From the NCBI GenBank assembly GCA_943370355.1, contig CALRQP020000009.1, positions 66,874-130,873 on the forward strand: DNA of 64,000 nucleotides, read 5' to 3'. A program made the position numbers and the translations under genes. The notes beneath the pieces are model-generated. The model was not told the DNA's origin, did not search any database, and saw only the letters and a program-made list of their open reading frames with translations. The stretch's first letter is position 1; each line of letters opens with the position of its first letter. The DNA comes from JADCGM01 sp943370355. Lineage in GTDB: Bacteria; Pseudomonadota; Alphaproteobacteria; Sphingomonadales; Sphingomonadaceae. Positions 48,458 through 56,043 of the stretch are shown here, one piece after another.

Positions 48458-49695
48458 GCGACTGAGACCCGCGCGAGCTTGCCCATCGACGACCAGTAAA
48501 GATCCCGGCCCCAGCCCGGGCTCGGGAACACCACGCCCTGCGTCAGACCGCCGACGCGCACCCGGCCACGTTCGGCCCCGGTCTCGATATCCAGCACCAC
48601 GACATGCTCGCCGCCTGCGCCGAAGTCGTTGGTCACGAGCTCGCCGCTGCGGGGATAAAGAAGCATGTGGCTCGCCACGCCGAAGCGGTCCTTGCGCCAC
48701 AGTGGCGCGAGCGGTCCTTCGCCGAAGCGCCACGCCTGCATCATACGGTTCGCTGAATCGAAGCCGACGACGATGCGGCGGCCCTCGTCCACGACGGGCG
48801 GATTGGTGATGCTGCCGCGCGGGAGGCCGCTGACCTCGACCATCTCCCGGTCCTGCGCATCGTCCAGCGACACGCGGATCAGCCGGTTGGCGGTCGGGCT
48901 GACGCCGGCGCCGATCATGCGCGTGCGGTAGCGGTGACGGCCATTGTCCATGAACCAGGCGCTGCCGCCCGCCAGTACCGGATCCCAGCCATAGCTCTGC
49001 CGGTTTCCGGCGGCATAGGCGAACACCCAGGTCGGATCGCGCATCAGGCCAGCCTGATCGTCCCACAAATACCGCAGGATAGACCGCGTGCCGACGATGT
49101 ACACGGTGTTGCCGACCGCGCTCAGCCGGGCGATCGACGGCTCCGGCACTTCGAGCGGCGTGTGCAGCTGCTGCATCGTCTCGGGGTCGATCACGCTCAG
49201 CAGCGCATTGTGCCGGTCGGACAGGTTCTTGGTGACGATATAGCCGTTGTCGAGGATGACGAAGCTGTTGTGCGGCTGGTCGACGGGCAGTTCGAGCGAG
49301 GCGCGCAACCGGCACTGCCGGTCGAGCCGGTGCGCGAACCGGCCATAGACGACATAGAGATCGCCATTGGCATGCACCGCCATCCCGCCCGGCCACATCG
49401 GCCCGCCGCGCAGCCGCGGCGAGCGATCGATCGGACGCAGTGTCTCTGGATCGATACGCTCGACCTGCGCGGTGGTCGGCAGCCCGATCTTGGCGCGCAG
49501 TGCCGAATGGCTCAGCAGATAGACCTCACCAGGCGCGCCGAGCACGGTCATTGTCGACATCAGCGTGTTGCGGGTGACCGCGCGCAGCGTTTCGCCCAGC
49601 TGGAGCCCGAGGCCATCGCCCGACAACGGAACGGCCAGCCGCTGCGGTCCGCCGTCCTCGCCCGGCCACGGGCTGTTGAAATATCCCGTGCTCAT
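48454..49695 (-). CDS. Beta-propeller-like protein, unknown function
   Basis: The 413-residue protein has no signal peptide. Repeated blade-like strands are visible: GGMAVHANGDLYVVYGRFAH, HNSFVILDNGYIVTKNLS, GNTVYIVGTRSILRYLWD and HMLLYPRSGELVTNDFGAGG. I infer a six- or seven-bladed propeller. Nothing shows a cofactor or catalytic site. It shares an ATGA overlap with the GST-like gene upstream and lies in the block with the dehalogenase, so it may bind or process the same substrate. Confidence 0.78.
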   Translation of the reverse strand: MSTGYFNSPWPGEDGGPQRLAVPLSGDGLGLQLGETLRAVTRNTLMSTMTVLGAPGEVYLLSHSALRAKIGLPTTAQVERIDPETLRPIDRSPRLRGGPMWPGGMAVHANGDLYVVYGRFAHRLDRQCRLRASLELPVDQPHNSFVILDNGYIVTKNLSDRHNALLSVIDPETMQQLHTPLEVPEPSIARLSAVGNTVYIVGTRSILRYLWDDQAGLMRDPTWVFAYAAGNRQSYGWDPVLAGGSAWFMDNGRHRYRTRMIGAGVSPTANRLIRVSLDDAQDREMVEVSGLPRGSITNPPVVDEGRRIVVGFDSANRMMQAWRFGEGPLAPLWRKDRFGVASHMLLYPRSGELVTNDFGAGGEHVVVLDIETGAERGRVRVGGLTQGVVFPSPGWGRDLYWSSMGKLARVSVA

Positions 49696-50699
49696 CGTCC
49701 GCCCAATGCCGCAACACAGGACGTTGCGTCCAGCAGCGGTTCGAGGCTGCGCCGTGCGGCGTCTGGCAGCGCCGCAAACCGGGCGCGAAGGTCAGCCAGG
49801 CATTTCACCTGATATTTGAACGTGCCCTGCGTGTAAGGCAGGCCCGAGCTCTCGAAGGCGAAGCTCGGCTCGCCCGCCTCGATCGCTGCGGCATTCGCCA
49901 GCAGGAACGGGAAATAGACATCGCCCACCACACGCAGCAACGCTTCGACGACAGGTGCCAGCGGCGCATCCCTGGCGTCCCATTCGCCGGCCACGCCCGA
50001 CATGTCATCGATGTGCAGCAGCCAGCGGAAGGCATAGGGATAATCGGCGCGCATCATCGCCTCGGGGGTCGGGTCGACGCCGAGTTGCGACAACTGCCCG
50101 TACAGGGAGAATTCCGCCAGCGAGGGCCGGGTGCCGAACAGGCAATGCCGGTCCACGACATGCGATTCGAGCGCCGCCAGCACAGCCCTTGTCGACGCCT
50201 CGATCAGCGGGAAATTGGCTTCGGTACAGCCAACGATCGCCATGCGGCCGACCTGCCGCGCCCGGAAGTTCTCGGCGTAGCCTTGTGACGTCTCGACCCC
50301 GCCGCCCTTTAGCGCATCGAACGCCAGCCAGCGGCTCATCTGCACCTGATCGACCTCGCGCAGCCAGCGGTAGCCGAACATCGCCTTGGTCAGCCATTCG
50401 TCGGCGAAATCCTCGATCAACGCAGCGAGGAAGGCGCGCGCCGGATCGGGCGGCACGACCGATCGCCCGGCATGCCGTGCTTCGAGATCGTAGATCAGCG
50501 GAGTCGAATCATTGTGGAAGCTACCGTCGGGATATTCGACCACGGGAATGACCGGGGCCTTGACCCGCGATGTCGCGAGACCGTGCGTGGCCGCGCCGTG
50601 TACCCAGATATGCGGAATGCGCCGGTAGCGCAGCACCGCGCGCATTTTCAGCGAATAGGGCGACCCGAGCGCACCGTTCAGCGTGTAGCAGCCGTCCAC
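49692..50699 (-). CDS. Glutathione S-transferase-like protein
   Basis: The 335-residue protein has a thioredoxin-like N-terminal domain (LNGALGSPYSLKMRAVLRYR, then VPVVEYPDGSFHNDSTPLIY with the cis-Pro and Ser/Asp of a GST glutathione site) and an all-helical C-terminal domain. It is about 100 residues longer than ordinary GSTs. GTG 50699 is the start, with GAGGAG six bases upstream. It is coupled to the propeller gene by ATGA and follows the nitronate monooxygenase-like gene by 11 bases. A glutathione-dependent step in degradation is likely. Confidence 0.85.
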   Translation of the reverse strand: MDGCYTLNGALGSPYSLKMRAVLRYRRIPHIWVHGAATHGLATSRVKAPVIPVVEYPDGSFHNDSTPLIYDLEARHAGRSVVPPDPARAFLAALIEDFADEWLTKAMFGYRWLREVDQVQMSRWLAFDALKGGGVETSQGYAENFRARQVGRMAIVGCTEANFPLIEASTRAVLAALESHVVDRHCLFGTRPSLAEFSLYGQLSQLGVDPTPEAMMRADYPYAFRWLLHIDDMSGVAGEWDARDAPLAPVVEALLRVVGDVYFPFLLANAAAIEAGEPSFAFESSGLPYTQGTFKYQVKCLADLRARFAALPDAARRSLEPLLDATSCVAALGGR

Positions 50700-50710
50700 C
50701 CCGGGGCTCC

Positions 50711-51652
50711 TCAGGCGTCGAAAGATCGCGCCGCAGCGAGCTTACCGAGCCGGGCGGAGATTTCAAAGAATTCGGCAACGGTCTCGTCGATGATCTGCTT
50801 GGCGGTCTTGACCTCGTCAATGAGGCCCGCTGTCTGTCCCGCGAGGCCAACCGCCGCTTCCATGTCACCGCCGAAATACAGGTCGAGGATGCGCTTGAAC
50901 GTGTCGGCGGGCATCAGCCCCGCCTCGTGGATCGCTGCCGTCCGCTCGGTCTTCAGCGCGCGGATGCAGGGCGAGGCCTTCTTGTTGAGGACGTAAGTCC
51001 CCGTCTCCTTCGCATCGAGGATCGCCTGTTTGTAATTGGCGTGCACCGGACTTTCGGCGCAGCTGACGAAGCGTGTCCCCATCTGCACGGCTTCCGCGCC
51101 GAGCGCGAAGGCCGCCGCCATGCCCTTGCCGTCGCAAATCCCGCCCGCTGCGATCAGCGGCACATCGACAGCGCGGCGGATCGCCTGCAACAGCACCAGC
51201 GTCGAGACCTCTTCGGGATTCTTGAAGCCGCCGCCTTCGGCACCTTCGACAACCAGCCCATCGATCCCCGCCTCGACGCATTTCCGCGCCGCATCGAGCG
51301 TCGGCACCGCATGGTAGACGGTGATCCCCGCTGCCTTCAGCGGCCCGATGAACTTCGCCGGGCTGCCCGCTGAGGTGGTCACGAATTTCACCCCCGACTC
51401 GCAGATGAAGCGCAGGATCGCGTCGTCCTTGAGGAACAGGATCGGCAGGTTAACCCCGAACGGCGCATCGGTGAGGTCGCGCATCTTGAGGATTTCGGCC
51501 TTGCACGCCTCGGTCTCGCCCGACGATGTCTCGATGATGCCGAGGCCGCCGGCGTTGCACACCGCCGACGCGAGTTGCGACCGGGCGATCCAGCCCATCG
51601 GGGCCTGCACGATCGGGTATCGGGCGCCCGTATGGGCCAGCACGCGGTTCAT
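50711..51652 (-). CDS. Nitronate monooxygenase family flavoprotein
   Basis: The 313-residue protein is a 2-nitropropane dioxygenase-like TIM barrel: YPIVQAPMGWIARSQLASAV at the N-terminus, GLGIIETSSGE, FVTTSAGSPAKFI, VVEGAEGGGFKN and AGGICDGKGMAAAFALGAEA binding FMN. It could oxidise nitronates, or act as another FMN-dependent oxidoreductase of this family (some reduce enoyl-acyl chains). It lies between the MBL-fold and GST-like genes with short gaps and the same strand. Confidence 0.9.
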   Translation of the reverse strand: MNRVLAHTGARYPIVQAPMGWIARSQLASAVCNAGGLGIIETSSGETEACKAEILKMRDLTDAPFGVNLPILFLKDDAILRFICESGVKFVTTSAGSPAKFIGPLKAAGITVYHAVPTLDAARKCVEAGIDGLVVEGAEGGGFKNPEEVSTLVLLQAIRRAVDVPLIAAGGICDGKGMAAAFALGAEAVQMGTRFVSCAESPVHANYKQAILDAKETGTYVLNKKASPCIRALKTERTAAIHEAGLMPADTFKRILDLYFGGDMEAAVGLAGQTAGLIDEVKTAKQIIDETVAEFFEISARLGKLAAARSFDA

Positions 51653-51660
51653 CAGCGATC

Positions 51661-52749
51661 CTATTTCAGGCGTTTCTCGTCGATCGCGGTGCCACCCGCA
51701 GGCATCGAGAACATCATGCCATCTTCGCCGACGATGAGCTTCCCGCCGAAATGGGAGGGGGCGTCGCCGAGGAACGCCGGATAGACGAAGCGCATCGGTA
51801 GCGGCGGCACCAGATGGTTGAGCACGAGCTCTCGCACGCCTGCCTGCTTGGCGACGTTCGCCGCCTGCTCGGGCGTCGTGTGATAGTTGAGAATGTCGCG
51901 CGTGATCTGCGCGGTGTTGGCGAGGCCCTTTTTCGCAAGCGCCTCGGTCAAAATGCCGACGAGTCGCGGCTGCAGCGCCTCATGCACGAGCAGGTCGGCA
52001 CCCTTGGCAGCGGCGATCAGAGACGGCGAGGGGATGGTGTCGCCGCTCACCACGACCGAGCGCCCCTTGTAATCGAAACGATAGCCGACCGCTGGATCGA
52101 TCGGGCCATGATTGACGCGAATCGCGGTGATTTTCACCCCGCCGTCGTCAAGCGCGACCGCCGTGTCGCCCGACCCCTTGGCAGGCAGCGCGAAGGGCAG
52201 CGCCGTGCCGCCGGCGCCCTGCGGCGGCAGGATGCGCGGTCCGTGATGCGCGACGCGGTAGCCGGTATCGAGCCGGTAGGCCGCGTTGAAGCCCGCGACG
52301 ACCTGATCGACGCCCGCCGGGCCATGGATGGGGAGCGGCGACGTCGCCGACGCCCCGGACCAGCGCATGAGCATGATCGGACCGAGTCCGTCGATATGGT
52401 CGGAGTGGAAATGCGTCAGGAACAGCCCCTCGATACGCCCCGCGGGAATCCCGATCGTCGCCAGCGACCGCGACGATCCTTCGCCCGCGTCCACCTCAAA
52501 GATCCGCTGTCCGGCGATGACGATCGTGCACGGCCCGGCACGGGTCGGATCAGGCAGCGGCGATCCTGTCCCGCAAAGCACGACATGCAGGCCGTCAGGG
52601 AGGCCCGCCGTGGCATCACGACCGACCCGCTGCGTCGCCACGCGCTTCAGCAGCGCCGTGCCGATTTGCACCTGAAACACGCGGACCAGTCCCAGCCCCG
52701 CAACCACGACGGCAATCGCCACAACGATCCGCGTCCACCGCTTGCTCAT
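51661..52749 (-). CDS. Membrane-anchored metallo-beta-lactamase fold hydrolase
   Basis: The 362-residue protein begins with an N-terminal hydrophobic anchor (IVVAIAVVVAGLGLVRVF) and has the MBL zinc motif FLTHFHSDHIDGLGP. Other features are VDAGEGSSRSLATIG and VVSGDTIPSPSL. It is close to the RNase Z/arylsulfatase-like branch of the fold, but the signal anchor suggests a periplasmic hydrolase of an ester or thioester. GGAGGA precedes the ATG. It is first in the minus-strand block of four genes ending with the propeller protein. Confidence 0.88.
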   Translation of the reverse strand: MSKRWTRIVVAIAVVVAGLGLVRVFQVQIGTALLKRVATQRVGRDATAGLPDGLHVVLCGTGSPLPDPTRAGPCTIVIAGQRIFEVDAGEGSSRSLATIGIPAGRIEGLFLTHFHSDHIDGLGPIMLMRWSGASATSPLPIHGPAGVDQVVAGFNAAYRLDTGYRVAHHGPRILPPQGAGGTALPFALPAKGSGDTAVALDDGGVKITAIRVNHGPIDPAVGYRFDYKGRSVVVSGDTIPSPSLIAAAKGADLLVHEALQPRLVGILTEALAKKGLANTAQITRDILNYHTTPEQAANVAKQAGVRELVLNHLVPPLPMRFVYPAFLGDAPSHFGGKLIVGEDGMMFSMPAGGTAIDEKRLK

Positions 52750-52869
52750 GCCGATCCTCCCCGTCTTTCGCCGAGCATGCGCCGAGGTTATGACATTATC
52801 AATGCCGAAACCTTGCCATCGGGCCCCGAACTGTTAGCGTAAGCCTGTACTTCGAGCGGGGAACAGCCA

Positions 52870-53253
52870 ATGCGAACCATCATGCGCCTCCTGATCGGCC
52901 TCGTCGGCCTGTTCAACATCGCTGTCGGCCTCGGCTTCCTGGTCTACCCCGCAAAGCTCGGAGCCGCCTTCTTCCTGACGCCCGTCGGCTCGCAAGGCCT
53001 GGCTACCCTGCGCGCCGACTTCCCCGGCTTCTTCATCGGCGCCTCGATCTTCGCGCTGATCGGCGCCTGGCGCGCCCAAGCGACCCCGCTGTTCGTTCCC
53101 ATCGTCATGCTCGGCCTCGCCATTTTCGGACGCTTCGTCAGCCTCGCAATCGACGGGGTTGGGCCAGAAGCCATCCCGCCTATGATCGTCGAAGCGATCA
53201 TGCTCACCCTGTTGCTTACCGGCGTGCGCGTGTTTGGCCGTGCCAGCCGCTGA
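52870..53253 (+). CDS. Small DUF4345-like membrane protein
   Basis: The 127-residue protein has four hydrophobic segments (about 5-25, 55-70, 74-90 and 105-120). The N-terminal NIAVGLGFLVYPAKLGAAFF and LATLRADFPGFFIGASIFAL resemble DUF4345 proteins of unknown function. It sits divergent from the MBL-fold gene. Its end overlaps the following regulator gene by 14 bases. Confidence 0.8.
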   Translation: MRTIMRLLIGLVGLFNIAVGLGFLVYPAKLGAAFFLTPVGSQGLATLRADFPGFFIGASIFALIGAWRAQATPLFVPIVMLGLAIFGRFVSLAIDGVGPEAIPPMIVEAIMLTLLLTGVRVFGRASR

Positions 53254-53824
53254 GTCCCCCGACGGCCGCCGCCGCCGCTCGGAGCGGAGCCGTGATGCGA
53301 TCATCGCCGCGATGCTCGACCTCGTCGCAGACGGCGCGATCACGCCGAGCGCCGAAGATGTCGCTGCCCGAGCCGGCGTCGGCTTGCGCAGCGTCTTCCG
53401 CCACTTCCGCGACATGGAGAGCCTCTACCGCGAAATGTCCGCGCGGCTGGCGCAGCAATATGACAGCTGGCAGCTCCCCTTCGAGTCCGCCGACTGGCGC
53501 GGCCGGCTGGCCGAAACGGTTGACCGTCGCCTGACCACCTATGAGCGGCTCATGCCCTTCAAACGCGCGGCCGATGCGCATCGCCACGAGTCGCAGGTTC
53601 TTCAGTCGGACTATGCCCACAGCCTCGCGATCATGCGGTCCCGGCTCGAATCGATTCTGCCCGAGGGGGCCGTGGCCGACCGCGCCTTGGTCGAATCGCT
53701 CGACCTTCTGCTCAGTTTCGAGGTGTGGCAGCGGCTGCGCAGCGAGCAGCACCTGCCGGTCGCGGATGCGCGGGCGGTAATCGAAACGCAAATCCTCAAA
53801 CTCACCCGCGGAATCGCTGGCTGA
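53240..53824 (+). CDS. TetR family transcriptional regulator
   Basis: The protein of about 194 residues has a TetR-type DNA-binding domain: RSRDAIIAAMLDLVADGAIT, then PSAEDVAARAGVGLRSVFRH as helix-turn-helix with FRDMESLYREM. The rest is a helical ligand-binding domain. The start is uncertain: GTG 53240 is used, and a TTG at 53234 is possible; both overlap the preceding membrane-protein gene. It may control that gene or the neighbouring divergent block. Confidence 0.83.
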   Translation: MPAAESPDGRRRRSERSRDAIIAAMLDLVADGAITPSAEDVAARAGVGLRSVFRHFRDMESLYREMSARLAQQYDSWQLPFESADWRGRLAETVDRRLTTYERLMPFKRAADAHRHESQVLQSDYAHSLAIMRSRLESILPEGAVADRALVESLDLLLSFEVWQRLRSEQHLPVADARAVIETQILKLTRGIAG

Positions 53825-53898
53825 CGTCACGCACTGTTTGCATGGCGCATCGACACCGCTACAGTTGCGCAACGAGCGGCGGGGGCGGACTCAGAACG

Positions 53899-55905
53899 AT
53901 GAAGATTTCGCGAGCGATCGGTGCAGCAGCCTCTGCAATGCTGGTGCTCACGTCGTGCGGCGGCGGCGGAACCAGCACGTCGCCGGCTGCCAATCCTGTC
54001 GTGACGCCGAGCGCGGTTGGCGTCTTTGTCCAACCGGCGCAGGTTGCGCTGACGTCCGCCGAGGTCGGCCAGATCATCGCCCAGGCTGTCGAGGAGGCCG
54101 CCGCGCGCAACAAGCCGGCGATCATTGCGGTGACCGACCGCGTCGGGAACGTGCTCGCCGTGTTCAAGATGAACGGCGCGCCCGTCGCGGCGACGCTGCG
54201 CGGCGTGGACACGACGAAATTTCCCGGCACGTTGAACACCGACTTTCAGGGTGTCGTCGCGCCCGCGACGCTCGCGGCAATCTCGAAAGCCATCACCGGT
54301 GCCTATCTGTCGTCCGGCGGCAACGCCTTCTCGACCCGCACGGCGAGCCAGATCGTCCAGGAGCATTTCCCGCCGAGCGAACTGACGCCCGGCCTCGAAA
54401 GCGGTCCGCTGTTCGGCGTGCAGTTCAGCCAGCTGCCCTGTTCCGACCTGTCGCGCCGCTTTGTAACCACCGCAACCCCCGACGCGATGATCGGCCCCAA
54501 GCGCGCCCCGCTCGGGCTCGCCGCCGACCCGGGTGGCCTGCCGCTCTACAAGAATGGCGTGGTGGTCGGCGGCATCGGCGTGATGGCCGATGGCGATTAC
54601 GGCCTCGATACCGAAGTTCGCGATGTCGATATCGACGATGAGGAACTGATCGCGGTTGCCGGCTCTACCGGCTTTGCCGCACCTACCGAAATCCGCGCCG
54701 AACGCGTTTCGGTCGACGGCTCGACGCTGCGCTACATCGATCAGGACACGCCTGCGCTGCGCAGCAATCCGGCGACGGCGCGCAGCTTTGCAACGATCAG
54801 TGCCTCGCTTGGCAGCCTTCAGGCGATCACCGGCTACTTCACCGCGACCACGCCGCTCGCTGGCACGCCCTATGGCACCGAAGCCTCGGGCATCCGCAAG
54901 GCAACCACGGCGGAATTCGACAATCCCGACGCCTACATATTGTCGGACGGCTCGGGCGCAAACCGCTATCCCATCCGTGCCGGTACCGACGCCGGCGATG
55001 TCGCTGCACCGCTCACGGCGGCCGAAACCAAGGCGCTACTCGAAGAGGCGTTCAAGATCATGGCGCGCGCGCGTGCACAGATCCGTCAGCCGCTCGACAG
55101 CCGGGCGCAGGTATCGATCACCGTGACCGATACGCGGGGCTCGATCCTCGGTCTTGTACGCTCGCCCGATGCGCCGATCTTCGGGATCGACGTCGCGGTG
55201 CAAAAGGCACGCACGGTGGCTTTGCTTTCAGGTCCGCGAGCCGCGTCCGATCTTGGCGGCGCGACGCGTGCGAATGGCTCCACCCCCGACACCAACGTTC
55301 GCGCCTTTGTTGCCCGCTTCCAGGCGTTCATTGCAGGCGCACAGGGTGCGCTGACCGGTGCCGTCGCGTTCGGGGACCGGTCTGTCGGCAATCTGGCCCG
55401 GCCCTATTATCCCGACGGCGAAGTCGGTCGTCCGAACGGCCCGCTGTCGCGGCCCATCGCGCAATTCAGCCCATTTTCCACGGGACTTCAGTCGGCGCTG
55501 CTCGTCGACAACGTCCTGCAGCATGCAAATTATGTCGCGACCGGTGGTGCAACCGCCGACACCCGCGCGCGCTGCACGTTCCTGCCTGACGCGACTCCGG
55601 GCCAGAACCGGCTGCAGAACGGCCTTCAGATCTTTGCCGGTGCGGTCCCCGTCTATCGCGGCAACACGCTCGTGGGCGCGGTTGGCGTGTCCGGCGACGG
55701 TATCGACCAGGACGACATGATCTCCTTCCTCGGCACCAATAACGCCAGCGTCCGCCTGAGCGGCAGCATCACCAACGCGCCCCCGGCGATTCGCGCCGAT
55801 CAGGTGGTTATTCCCGTCGGCGATGGCGCGCGGTTGCGCTACGTCAGTTGTCCGTTCGCGCCATTCCTCGACACCAACGCGAATAACGTCTGCCAGGGGC
55901 TCTAA
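53899..55905 (+). CDS. Lipoprotein with tandem HbpS/GlcG-like domains
   Basis: The 668-residue protein begins with a lipobox (LVLTSC) followed by a glycine/serine linker. Two similar domains follow, at about residues 50-280 and 380-640. Both begin with a helix that ends in a run such as AVEEAAARNKPAIIAVTDR or ARAQIRQPLDSRAQVSITVTD and then GNVLAVFKMNGAP / GSILGLVRSPDAP. Each ends GGIGVMADGDYGLD or VGAVGVSGDGIDQDD, with nearby acids. This is the haem-degrading/HbpS (GlcG) pattern. The HbpS family binds haem or other small molecules; tandem forms on a lipoprotein are unusual in my knowledge. ATG 53899. Confidence 0.8.
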   Translation: MKISRAIGAAASAMLVLTSCGGGGTSTSPAANPVVTPSAVGVFVQPAQVALTSAEVGQIIAQAVEEAAARNKPAIIAVTDRVGNVLAVFKMNGAPVAATLRGVDTTKFPGTLNTDFQGVVAPATLAAISKAITGAYLSSGGNAFSTRTASQIVQEHFPPSELTPGLESGPLFGVQFSQLPCSDLSRRFVTTATPDAMIGPKRAPLGLAADPGGLPLYKNGVVVGGIGVMADGDYGLDTEVRDVDIDDEELIAVAGSTGFAAPTEIRAERVSVDGSTLRYIDQDTPALRSNPATARSFATISASLGSLQAITGYFTATTPLAGTPYGTEASGIRKATTAEFDNPDAYILSDGSGANRYPIRAGTDAGDVAAPLTAAETKALLEEAFKIMARARAQIRQPLDSRAQVSITVTDTRGSILGLVRSPDAPIFGIDVAVQKARTVALLSGPRAASDLGGATRANGSTPDTNVRAFVARFQAFIAGAQGALTGAVAFGDRSVGNLARPYYPDGEVGRPNGPLSRPIAQFSPFSTGLQSALLVDNVLQHANYVATGGATADTRARCTFLPDATPGQNRLQNGLQIFAGAVPVYRGNTLVGAVGVSGDGIDQDDMISFLGTNNASVRLSGSITNAPPAIRADQVVIPVGDGARLRYVSCPFAPFLDTNANNVCQGL

Positions 55906-56043
55906 TCGCAGCTCGACCGAGGGAACCCATCGGCAGGCGAAATGTCATAAATGTTTCGCGGCCTTGGCTTTTCCACGGACGCATATGAGAATTCGGATGT
56001 CTCGCCGGTTGCGGAGGGAACGGCGTCGCGCCTAGTCTGGACT

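Noticed and set aside
52779..52800. TGACATTATCA-type symmetry between the MBL and DUF4345-like genes
   Set aside because: The half-sites are only three bases long, too weak to call a TetR operator despite the nearby TetR-like gene.
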